Shown here one piece after another: positions 21,638 to 30,815 of a DNA stretch of 64,000 bases. The notes beneath the pieces are model-generated. The model ran no database searches and had not been told where the DNA came from. It worked only from the letters and a program-made list of their open reading frames with translations. The position numbers were made by a program, and so were the translations under genes. Location of the stretch: the NCBI GenBank assembly GCA_933228675.1, contig OW121741.1, positions 58,694,037 through 58,758,036 on the forward strand, in the 5' to 3' direction. The number at the start of each line of letters is the position of its first letter. Position 1 is the first letter of the stretch. The stretch comes from Stomorhina lunata (taxonomy: Eukaryota > Arthropoda > Insecta > Diptera > Rhiniidae).

Positions 21638-24229
21638 TCAATTATCAATGAAAAGAGGGCAGAGTTTTGAAACTGGGCGCTTGAGGAAACCAGACTTCGT
21701 CTTAACAGTTGCTACCCGGACAAGACCATCGTTGCCAGGGTGTGTATCTACGATCTTACCAATAAGCCATTGTGTTGGAGGTTGGTTGTCATCTTTTATT
21801 AAAACCATGTCATCGATTTGAAGATTATCTAGCTTTTGAGCCCACTTGGGTCTTTTTTGGAGTTGATGCAAATATTCCTTTGACCATTTTGACCAAAACT
21901 GTTGAACTAAGTGCTGCATATGCTGCCATCTTGTGAGACGATTTATGTTGACATTAATGAGATTTTCATCGGGTAAAGATGTCATCGAACGTAGTATCAG
22001 GAAGTGGCCCGGTGTTAAGGGATCTGGGTCACCTTCGAACTTGAGACATAATGGACGTGAGTTGAGGCAACATTCGATTTGGCATAGCAAAGTTGTTAGT
22101 TCTTCATAAGTAACAGAAGAATTGTTTAGAACTCGATTCAAGTGGAACTTCAAGGATTTGACACCCGCTTCCCAGATGCCGCCGAAGTTTGGTGCAGAGG
22201 GTGGAATGAAATGCCACTGAATTTGCTGATTAGACATTTCATTATAGATGTTTGCATAATTGTTTTGAAGAAACTGGTATAACTCCTTCAGTTTTTGATT
22301 ACAGCCAATAAAGTTGGTACCATTATCGGTGTAGATGTGATTTGGTTTGCCACGTCGGGATGTAAATCGTCGAAGGGATGCCAAGAAAGCTGCTGTAGAA
22401 AGTTCTGTTACCGCTTCGAGAAGTATTGCTTTGGTGTTTAGACAGACAAATACTGCTATCCAGCATTTATAAGATTTTGAGCCGCGACCTTTCCAGGAAC
22501 GAACTAGAATTGGACCAGCAAAATCTATACCAACGTGCAAAAAAACTGATCCTGGTTGTACGCGGTGGGTCGGTAGTTCACCCATACGCTGTTGGTAAGG
22601 TATCTGACGATATCTCATGCATGTTGTACATTTGTAGACTATGCGTTTTATGAGATGTGTTACGTTAGGTATCCAATATTTTAAACCCAGAAGATACTGC
22701 ATCTGTCTCGCACCAGCATGGAGGTATTTGATATGATAGTATTGGACTGTCAAATGTGTCAACTGATTGTCTTTGTGTAGAATGTATGGATGCTTTTGAT
22801 CATAGTTAATGTTTGCATTTTGTAAACGACCACCTACTCTAAGCAATCCATCGTTATCAATAAAAGGTGTGAGTGGTGAGAGTTTGTGTGTTGGTGATAA
22901 TGTTTTATTAGACGCCAAAATGCGCATTTCAGAGCTGAATGATTCTTGTTGGGAACGTTTAATTAACGTCTTTTCGGCTGCTTCCAATTCTGTAGTTGCG
23001 ATGAATCCGGTCTTCCTATCATGATGAACCTTGCATTTGCAATTGTTAACAAAACGCAATAACAACGCAGTTACATGAACTAGCTTTGTAAAGCTAGAAA
23101 ACCGATTGACTAAATCAGAATCACTGGTGTGATTTGTTGTCGCTGAAGCAATTAGAGTTTTCTTTCTCTCGAGAATAACATCGTCGGAAATTTCAACTAC
23201 TGATGCAGGGGTTATGATGTGATTCTGTAGAACGTGTGGACCGTGCCACCATAATTTGTTGTGAAGGAGTTCAGACGATGAAATGCCTCTTGTCGCTAAG
23301 TCGGCTGGGTTTTGCTTAGATGCAATGTGGCGCCATTGACAAACAGGCATATGACTTATTATGTACGAACTACGATTAGCAATAAACGTTTTCCAACGTC
23401 GAGGATGATCACTGATCCATGTCAACACCACTGTTGAGTCAGTCCAGCCATAAGTTGCAACCTTTTCAAATTGTAGAGCAGTTTTCACCTTTATCATCAG
23501 TTTCACCAGCAAATGTGCTGCACAAAGTTCCAAGCGGGGAAGTGAAATTTGTTTAATTGGTGACACTTTTGACTTTGCGGTGAGTAGGGATGTTAAAATT
23601 AAACCATCTTCTTTAATGACGCGCACATAGATAGCTGCAGCGTATGCGAGCTCTGAAGAATCAGAGAAGCCGTGAAGTTCTATTTTATCACCAGGACCAT
23701 ACTGAAACCATCTTGGAATCTTAAGCTGTTCAATTTGTTGAATGTTGTCAAGCAATCTAAACCATTCTTTTCTGATCTCACCCTGTAATTCTTCATCCCA
23801 ACTAATTCCCTTTAACCAAAGTTTTTGCATGTATATTTTCAGTTGAACCACTACAGGTGCTAACCATCCGATGGGATCGTATATTTTGGAAATATCTGAA
23901 AGAACCTTGCGTTTTGTCGTTACATCTGCTGAATTAGTCAAATTAACATTAAATTGGAAACAGTCAGTGTTGGTGTTCCATAATAATCCAAGGCTTTTCA
24001 CCGTTTCAGAGCAATCGATCTCGGTATCTTGCGTAGCTGCCCTATCCTCGGGACTGATGTTTTTTATAAACTGTTGGGAGTTTGATGACCATTTACGTAA
24101 GTTAAATCCTGAATTGGATAAAACATAACAAAGTGATGAACGAAGTGAATTAGCCGACGCAATGTTGGGGGAGCTAGACATGTAATCATCGACATAAAAC
24201 TTATTGATTATAATCTGTTGAATTATCAA
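21638..24229 (-). CDS. pol: BEL/Pao pol, second half: RT palm end, RNase H, integrase
   Basis: The frame opens just before the RT catalytic YVDD (residues about 11-14) and continues without a stop for 863 codons. RNase H shows FSDSSELAYAAAIYV, SLPRLELCAAHLL and TDSTVVLTWI. Integrase shows an HHCC-type finger (CTTCMRYR near 22620), then catalytic Asp in GIDFAGP, Asp in YTDNGTNF and Glu in GGIWEAG, with the longer D-E spacing typical of BEL/Pao. There is no real start codon: the ORF is the continuation of 24201-26786 after a one-base frame change near 24205-24212. Intact BEL/Pao elements normally encode one continuous polyprotein, so this is most simply a single-base mutation or sequencing error. 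Confidence 0.9.
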   Translation of the reverse strand: MIIQQIIINKFYVDDYMSSSPNIASANSLRSSLCYVLSNSGFNLRKWSSNSQQFIKNISPEDRAATQDTEIDCSETVKSLGLLWNTNTDCFQFNVNLTNSADVTTKRKVLSDISKIYDPIGWLAPVVVQLKIYMQKLWLKGISWDEELQGEIRKEWFRLLDNIQQIEQLKIPRWFQYGPGDKIELHGFSDSSELAYAAAIYVRVIKEDGLILTSLLTAKSKVSPIKQISLPRLELCAAHLLVKLMIKVKTALQFEKVATYGWTDSTVVLTWISDHPRRWKTFIANRSSYIISHMPVCQWRHIASKQNPADLATRGISSSELLHNKLWWHGPHVLQNHIITPASVVEISDDVILERKKTLIASATTNHTSDSDLVNRFSSFTKLVHVTALLLRFVNNCKCKVHHDRKTGFIATTELEAAEKTLIKRSQQESFSSEMRILASNKTLSPTHKLSPLTPFIDNDGLLRVGGRLQNANINYDQKHPYILHKDNQLTHLTVQYYHIKYLHAGARQMQYLLGLKYWIPNVTHLIKRIVYKCTTCMRYRQIPYQQRMGELPTHRVQPGSVFLHVGIDFAGPILVRSWKGRGSKSYKCWIAVFVCLNTKAILLEAVTELSTAAFLASLRRFTSRRGKPNHIYTDNGTNFIGCNQKLKELYQFLQNNYANIYNEMSNQQIQWHFIPPSAPNFGGIWEAGVKSLKFHLNRVLNNSSVTYEELTTLLCQIECCLNSRPLCLKFEGDPDPLTPGHFLILRSMTSLPDENLINVNINRLTRWQHMQHLVQQFWSKWSKEYLHQLQKRPKWAQKLDNLQIDDMVLIKDDNQPPTQWLIGKIVDTHPGNDGLVRVATVKTKSGFLKRPVSKLCPLFIDN

Positions 24230-26786
24230 AAGCTACTTGTTGTAGCGTGCGTGTAGCCAAATATGGCGCTGAAGCTGTTCCATATGTGACTGTAGTTAGT
24301 TGAAATTCTGTTGGCTTTTTGTTTGGGGAATCTCGCCACAATATCGTTTGATAAGGTCTGTCAAAAGGATGTACTAGCACCTGCCGATACATTTTTTCAA
24401 TATCGGCTGTCATTCCGATTTCAAACTTTCTAAATGTAAGCAATATAGTGTAAAGATCATTTTGAACTGTTGGGCCAATGAGAAGCTTATCATTGAGAGA
24501 CAGATTATTTGATGTCTTGCACGAAGCGTCAAACACCACACGTAATTTTGTTGTTGTGCTTGATGGTTTGAGTACCGCATGATGAGGCATGTAATAGGCT
24601 TGTGTGACATGTTCTGGAGCAATCTGCATATGGTTGAGATCTATATACTCTGTCATAAACTTATGGAATTCATCACGAAGTTGTGGATTTCTGGCAAATT
24701 TTCTCTCCATTGCTTCAAGTCTTCGGGTTGCTGAAGTTTTCGACTCGCCAAGCTCGACCGTAGCTGACTTAAAGGGAAGTCTGACCATGTATCTTCCATC
24801 TTCTAGTCTCTGAGTATTTCCTGTGTAATGCTTTTCAGCCATTTCTTCGTCGGGACTTAGGTACTTCAGTTGTTGCTGACAATCTTCTATTTCCCAAAAC
24901 TGTTGTAGTTGTGCATCTAAGTCTGTATAAACGTGAGCAATGAATGTCGATTGTTGAGGCTCGTTAACATTGCCCATGACTATCCATCCAAAAATGGTGT
25001 TCAAAGCAATTGGAGATCCAGATGGATGAGTGATGTTTCCCTCTAATACACAGTAGGCAAATACATCAGCTCCTATAATGATGTCAATCCGATTTTTCTT
25101 AAAATAGGTAGGGTCAGCAAGATCAAGATTTTTGAAGAAATCCAAGTTTTCTCCATTGATGGTATGCGATGGGAGAAATTGGGTTAAATTCGAGAGACAG
25201 TACGATTGAACGATGATTGTTCTTTGGGTTCTAGAAGCATACATTTCCAGTTGAACTTTTCCTCGTGTGGAAGAAGGCTTAACACCACCGACACCATACA
25301 GTACCGCATTGTCCTGTGAACGTTTTAGACGTAATCTCTGAGCGCAAGCCTCAGAGATCAAGGTTGATTGTGCTCCAGAGTCTATCAGAGCACGGCAGGG
25401 TTGCAAGGTATTACTACTATCGCGTACCAGTATTATAGCAGTAGGTAACAGAGTCGTTTGTTGGGAAACCTGTTGAATTGAATGAACATTGACGGAAGTG
25501 GTATTACCATTTTGGCGGTTTTGCGGTTGTGGATTTTCAAAATGTAACAATGTATTATGTTTTTGACCACAGGTACGACACGAACTAGACTTACAGTCTT
25601 TTGAGAGATGTTTGTCTTTAAGACAATTGAAGCACAGCTTATTTGTTTGTACGATTGCTCTACGATCTTTGACGTTTAACGATTTAAATTGTTGGCAAGT
25701 GTATAGAAAATGGTTGGCGTTGCATAATGGACAAGATTGTGAAGTTGTGGTAGCTACCGATCTGTTCTGTCTTTGTCTGTTGGGTTGGCTAGACTCCTCA
25801 GTCTCTTCAAGTTCGAGCAGTCGACGTTTTAGAAATTTAAGGAGTTGTGGGAATGTTTGTGTTTCGTCATCTTTTTTTTCTCTACGCCAAAGAATAATAG
25901 TCTCCCGATCTAATTTATCCTCAATATGGTACAATAAAACCCGATCCCATGAATCCATGGATTGGTTCACCACCTTTAAAGCATTGTAGCACTCTACTGT
26001 ATTGTTGTAAAAACGTTTAAAGTCAGCAAAAGTACAATTTTTTACTGGTTTTTGCTTAAAAAGTATGTCAAAATATTGCTTTTCTATTTTATCTGGTCTG
26101 TCATAATTTTCTACAATCAAATTCCAGGCTACACTGTAGTTTTCATTTGTGGGAGGGAGATGTTTTATTATTGATGACGCTTCACCTTTTAATTTTGACT
26201 GCAGGTACTCTAATTTCTCAACGTTGGACAAATTGGTCTTCGAGTCGACCATCGCTTTAAACAAATCGTGGAATCTAAGCCAATTCGAGAGGTCACCATC
26301 AAAGTCAGGAATCTGAATAGCTGGTAAACGTAGTTCACACGAGCCACCGTTATTAGACTGCATGCTTCTTACCGTGGATAATGTTTCGGACACGCGTTCA
26401 AGAATAGACGTTGTTGTTGATTGTTGTTGTACAATGGCTTGAATTGAAGTGCTTAAGTCATTGACAATGTTAGGTGTACTAGCTCGAGCACCTTCCACAA
26501 CAGTATTATCTAGATTACAGTGCGATTGACCCGACCAAATAGCTTTTGCCGCGAAATAAATATCATCGACCTGATCTCTATAATCATTTTCGATTTGTGT
26601 CTCTTGTTCAGTTTTACATAATAAGTCAATGTTGTCTTGCAATTCTTTAAATTTTGTATACAGAGAATCAAGTTCATTGATACGTACCTTTATTTCATCG
26701 TAAGTGGCATTGCCGTTTTTGATGAAGTTAGAATTTTTTGTTATTAATCGTTTAAATTGTGAGCGTTTTTTCTTTAATTCTTCCAT
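24201..26786 (-). CDS. gag-pol: BEL/Pao gag-protease-RT, first half of the polyprotein
   Basis: Starts at ATG 26786 (MEELKKKRSQ), 861 codons. An N-terminal coiled-coil-like part is followed by the BEL gag domain (IPDFDGDLSNWLRFHDLFKA, LEYLQSKLKGEA). Zinc knuckles CPLCNANHFLYTC, CFNCLKDKHLSKDC and CRTCGQKHNTLLH lie at about residues 350-415. The protease has ALIDSGAQSTLI (about 467). GWIVMGN and the RT fingers (LRVVFDASCKTSNNLSLND) follow. The ORF ends at a TAA (24203-24201) just before the YVDD motif, which is in the next frame. The family's single polyprotein yields capsid, protease, RT and integrase after cleavage. Confidence 0.92.
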   Translation of the reverse strand: MEELKKKRSQFKRLITKNSNFIKNGNATYDEIKVRINELDSLYTKFKELQDNIDLLCKTEQETQIENDYRDQVDDIYFAAKAIWSGQSHCNLDNTVVEGARASTPNIVNDLSTSIQAIVQQQSTTTSILERVSETLSTVRSMQSNNGGSCELRLPAIQIPDFDGDLSNWLRFHDLFKAMVDSKTNLSNVEKLEYLQSKLKGEASSIIKHLPPTNENYSVAWNLIVENYDRPDKIEKQYFDILFKQKPVKNCTFADFKRFYNNTVECYNALKVVNQSMDSWDRVLLYHIEDKLDRETIILWRREKKDDETQTFPQLLKFLKRRLLELEETEESSQPNRQRQNRSVATTTSQSCPLCNANHFLYTCQQFKSLNVKDRRAIVQTNKLCFNCLKDKHLSKDCKSSSCRTCGQKHNTLLHFENPQPQNRQNGNTTSVNVHSIQQVSQQTTLLPTAIILVRDSSNTLQPCRALIDSGAQSTLISEACAQRLRLKRSQDNAVLYGVGGVKPSSTRGKVQLEMYASRTQRTIIVQSYCLSNLTQFLPSHTINGENLDFFKNLDLADPTYFKKNRIDIIIGADVFAYCVLEGNITHPSGSPIALNTIFGWIVMGNVNEPQQSTFIAHVYTDLDAQLQQFWEIEDCQQQLKYLSPDEEMAEKHYTGNTQRLEDGRYMVRLPFKSATVELGESKTSATRRLEAMERKFARNPQLRDEFHKFMTEYIDLNHMQIAPEHVTQAYYMPHHAVLKPSSTTTKLRVVFDASCKTSNNLSLNDKLLIGPTVQNDLYTILLTFRKFEIGMTADIEKMYRQVLVHPFDRPYQTILWRDSPNKKPTEFQLTTVTYGTASAPYLATRTLQQVAFDNSTDYNQ

Positions 26787-27659
26787 TTTTATTTATTTTT
26801 ATTTTATTTTAAAGGACGAAATTTGATTTGAATTGATTCCAGTAATTGATTACGTAAATATAATTAATGACGAATTATTCTTTAACACACTGTTTTTCTG
26901 ATCGATCTGTTTTTTTTAGTAAAGTTCCGCACGGGTTATTTTCTTAGATAAAGCACTGCACATAAAATTCTTATTTACGATTTGAAATCTTTTGGAAATT
27001 AAAGTTTAAAATTCACTGTACTTATTTTTTTTTTATTGGAATCTTATTAGAATTAAGTTTAAAATGCGTTGGATTTTTTCATATTTAAAAACAACGAACT
27101 TTTTATTGGTTTGTTTTATTTTGCTCACTTCTACAAAGGCACTTTGTTTTTTTTTTCACATATGTATTTTTGGTGGTGGTTTTTTAGACACTCTTTTAAT
27201 TTGTTTTTTCTCTTTTTATGGTTGTTGTTATTACACTTGTTGTAAAGTTGAGACTTCTGTGGCACATGTATTTTTTGTTGTTTTGTTGAGACTTCTTTGG
27301 CTCAATCAAATGTAGTTTTTGTTGTTTTAGACACTTTTAAACTGATCGTTTATGTTTTTTACTTTGATTATTGAAACCGAAAGCGATCGTTGTTGTTGTA
27401 ATGTTGAGACTCCTGTGGTACGTGTGAAGTGTTTGTTGTTTTTGAGACACTTTGTTTTTTCTTGTAAAATGTTACCTAAAAACTACGACCGACGCGTATG
27501 TTTTTGGTATGTTTTACACAGAATTTTGTGTTTTTCACATTAAATAAAAAATATGAAACCCGTGACGCGACACCGTATGTATTTTTTATTTCTTTTGTAT
27601 TGCTCTTTGGAGTCTTTTCACTTTACCGAGACACTTTTCTTATAAATAATTAAACATTC
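26787..27659 (-). other. BEL/Pao 5' leader
   Basis: About 870 bases between primer site and gag ATG. It is AT-rich with CAAA/ACAA-rich stretches on the minus strand. No coding sequence recognised; plus-strand ORFs here are chance. Confidence 0.6.
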
Positions 27660-27673
27660 GGATCGAAGGTCCA
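27660..27673 (-). promoter_or_regulatory. BEL/Pao primer-binding site
   Basis: On the minus strand TGGACCTTCGATCC begins five T residues after the LTR end. The third BEL element in this window has TGGTCCTTCGAACC at the same five-T spacing (60986-60999), which supports both calls. The tRNA was not identified. Confidence 0.7.
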
Positions 27674-27678
27674 AAAAA

Positions 27679-28030
27679 TGTTATCGAACTTACGATCGAG
27701 TGGACTGTATTTTTATCGTTTTTAAATGAAACACGCAAAGATTTTATTATAGTTAAATTATTAAGCTGGTTTATTGTTTTATGCTTGAAAGTTCGTTAAT
27801 AACTAAAAAAAAGTTAGTACCTAGAATCAATAGATGACAAAAGAAGTTGATATTTTTGGTAGTTTTAGAACTTACAGAGTTGGAAACGAACAGGAGTTTA
27901 ACATGACATATGAGATAAATTTAGTTAGACAAAAACGTTAAATTTTATGTTAAACAAATATTGATTGAAAAAGTGAAAATGTTTTAGAAAAAATATAAAT
28001 AAATTAAATTCAATACGTCACTCTTCAACA
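27679..28030 (-). repeat. BEL/Pao 5' LTR (352 bp)
   Basis: Identical to 21259-21610 by reading. On the minus strand it begins TGTTGAAG and ends ATAACA. Confidence 0.95.
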
Positions 28031-30240
28031 GTAGTGTAGACTTGAAATATGCGTTTTGGCAGATCGAGTTGGACGATGAAAGCAAACCGTATACAGCCTT
28101 TACTGTCGCTGGCCGACCCTTATACCAGTTTAGGGTAATGCCGTTCGGTCTTTGCAATGCGGCCCAGAGACTGTGTCGCTTAATGGACAAGGTAATCCCA
28201 CAATCATTAAGAGAAAACGTTTTTATATATTTAGACGATCTGTAAGTGATTTCCAGTACATTTGAAAAGCACATAGACCTTTTGCAAGAAGTCGCGAATT
28301 GTCTCAAGAAAGCCAATCTTACAATTGGAATAAAAAAATCACAATTCTGTTTCCAAGAAATTAAATATTTAGGGTTTATTATTGGCGGAGGATCCCTTAG
28401 AACTGATCCTGAAAAAGTCAAAGCGATCAAAAGCATTAAAGTGCCAAAGACGACTAGGGAAGTTCGGAGCTTTTTGGGTACAGCTGGATGGTACCGGCGT
28501 TTTATTAAAAATTTTGCCACCATTTCAGCCCCTCTAACTGATACGTTAAAAAAATGTAAGAAGTTCATCATGACTTCAGAAGCCATGGAAGCGTTTGAGT
28601 TGCTAAAGAAAGCGCTGACTACGGCACCGGTTTTAAAACACGCTGACTTCAGTAAACGGTTTTTCATACAATGTGATGCTTCTGAATATGGAATAGGAGC
28701 AGTTCTCTACCAACTAAACGATAAGCAAGAGGAACATCCAATTGCGTTCTACTCCCAAAAACTAAATTCCTGCCAGAAAAACTATAGCGTCACTGAAAAA
28801 GAATGCTTAGCAGCAGTAATGGCCATTAAAAAATTCAGGCCTTACGTGGAAATGATGCCGTTCACTGTCGTGACTGATCACGCAAGTTTGAAATGGCTAA
28901 TGACGCTAAAGGATCTCAGCGGAAGATTAGCACGGTGGTCCTTACAGTTGCAGGCTTATGACTTTGAAATTGAGCATCGAAAAGGATCTGATAACGTTGT
29001 TGCTGATATGCTATCCAGGGCCCAAACGGAAGTAGAAGTTAGTGAATTGAGCAAAGAAGATTTGCTTGATTTTGAAACAATAGAGTTTGAGTGCGATGAG
29101 TATCTTGATATCATTAAGAACGTGACGGAAAATTCTGAAAAATTGCCAGATTTAAAAGTGATAGATGGTTTAGTCTTTAAAAGAACTTCATTCGAAGAAC
29201 AATTGGGAGAAGAATATTGTTGGAAACTATGGATCCCAACTAATATTACTTCAACCATCATTGAAAAAGCCCATTCTTCTAATACTGCCGCTCATGGTGG
29301 AATAACAAAAACTCTAGAAAGGGTTAAACGTTTTTTTTATTGGCCAAAAATGACTTTACAGATTAAAAATTTCGTTAATAATTGCCAAGTATGTAAAGAA
29401 ACAAAGCCATCAAACCGAAATCTAATGCCTACAATAGGAGAAAAGGTGGTAACAGAACGACCATTTCAAAAACTATACATAGATTTTCTAGGTAAATATC
29501 CAAGATCAAAACACGGTAACTGCTATATCTTTATCGTAGTGGATCACTTTACCAAATTTACATTCCTTAAAGCGACGAAAGAAGCAACAACAAATAATGT
29601 GGTACAATTCCTTGTGGAGGAAATTTTTCATAAATTTGGTGTACCAGAAGTGATCCATAGCGATAATGGTTCGCAGTTCATCGCAAAAAGTTTTCAAAAT
29701 ATGGTCGAAACGTACAAAATTAAACATTTAAAAACCGCGGTTTATTCACCCCAGTCGAATGCTTCTGAGAGGGTAAATCAATCCGTATTAGCGGCTATCA
29801 GGGCATATTTAGATCAAGACCATAGAGATTGGGATCTATATTTGACAGAAATTGAATGTGCACTAAGGACATCGGTACATTCAGCAACTGGAGTTACTCC
29901 ATTCTTTTCTTTGTTCGGTTTCCACATGTTTTCCAGTGGAAATGATTATAAATTAGCCCGAAAATTAAACTCATTATCAGATCACGAAATAAATACTTTA
30001 AAAAATAGCGAAAAACTCGAACTTATTCGTGAAAAAATTAAGCAAAATATGAATTCTGCTTATGAGAAAAGCGCTGCTAGATATAATAAAAGAGCTAGAG
30101 TTGTTAAATTTATACCGGGACAGGAAGTTTTTAGGAGAAACACAATTTTGAGCGATTTTGGAAAAAATATTAACGCAAAATTTTGCAAAAAGTTTATAAA
30201 ATGCCGAATTCTTAAACCAGTTGGAAATAACATAACATAA
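28031..30240 (+). pseudogene. pol: Osvaldo-like pol, 3' part (RT palm, RNase H, integrase) with one stop codon
   Basis: Continues the pol frame after the BEL insertion. The RT shows VDLKYAFWQIELDDESKPYT and YLDD. A TAA at 28243-28245 follows YLDDL directly, where the older relative has a leucine codon, so a single base change killed it. The rest (28246-30240) is open: RNase H with QCDASEYGIGAVLY and TDHASLKWLM; integrase with an HHCC finger ending NNCQVCKE, catalytic Asp in YIDFLGKY, Asp in HSDNGSQF and Glu in NASERVNQS. The integrase C-terminus is short. The stop would cut pol before RNase H and integrase. Confidence 0.9.
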
Positions 30241-30815
30241 AAGTTTAAAATGCAATAATAAAATTTAAAATCTGTGATACAATCTCGAATAGTGCAATAT
30301 TAGGATTAAACAACTTTTTACTTTTAGTTTTATGTGTTGTTTTGTCCTAATATTTACTACGTACCTGAATCTAGATTTTAAGTTGTATTATTCTATTTAG
30401 TTATTATTTTGATTATACACTTCTGTTTTTTTTTTTTTGTTTATATACTTTAACTTTTTACCACTGTGATTCCAAATTTATACATTTATTTTTTTTTAAA
30501 CATTTTTTTTTTGAATATCACTCTAACTCACCTTTGGTCTCAAGAATAATCCGCAAACTTTCCAGCCTGTAGATGATTTAGTAACAGCCAAAAACAAAAA
30601 AAAAAGAAAACCTGAAAAGAAGAAAAACACAAAGTAAACAAATCTTTTATATGTACCAAATATTTATACTTATCTGACACTGCTTCAATATTGCATCCTA
30701 TGAAATGAGTGCCCGGCTAAAAACTTCTCAGGGTGTGGGAGTTCCCCACGTTAGACCATTATCTAGGTCTCCGCACACCGTCCTTAACCTCGTAGCCTTG
30801 TTAACTACGGAGTTT
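30241..30815 (+). other. 3' untranslated region of the Osvaldo-like element
   Basis: No env-like ORF. The bases next to the 3' LTR (TTGTTAACTACGGAGTTT) are not a standard polypurine tract. A long purine run (AAAAAGAAAACCTGAAAAGAAG) occurs near 30598-30626, some 190 bases upstream. Confidence 0.6.

Larger units (their letters stand above)
21259..28030 (-). mobile_element. Very young BEL/Pao LTR retrotransposon inserted in the Osvaldo-like pol
   Basis: Two 352-bp LTRs that read as identical, target duplication GTAGT at 21254-21258 and 28031-28035, and a gag-pol of BEL/Pao type on the minus strand. The 5' LTR of the element is the right-hand one (27679-28030). LTR identity implies a very recent insertion, necessarily after that of its host element. 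A single one-base frame break in the RT separates two otherwise open ORFs. Confidence 0.95.
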
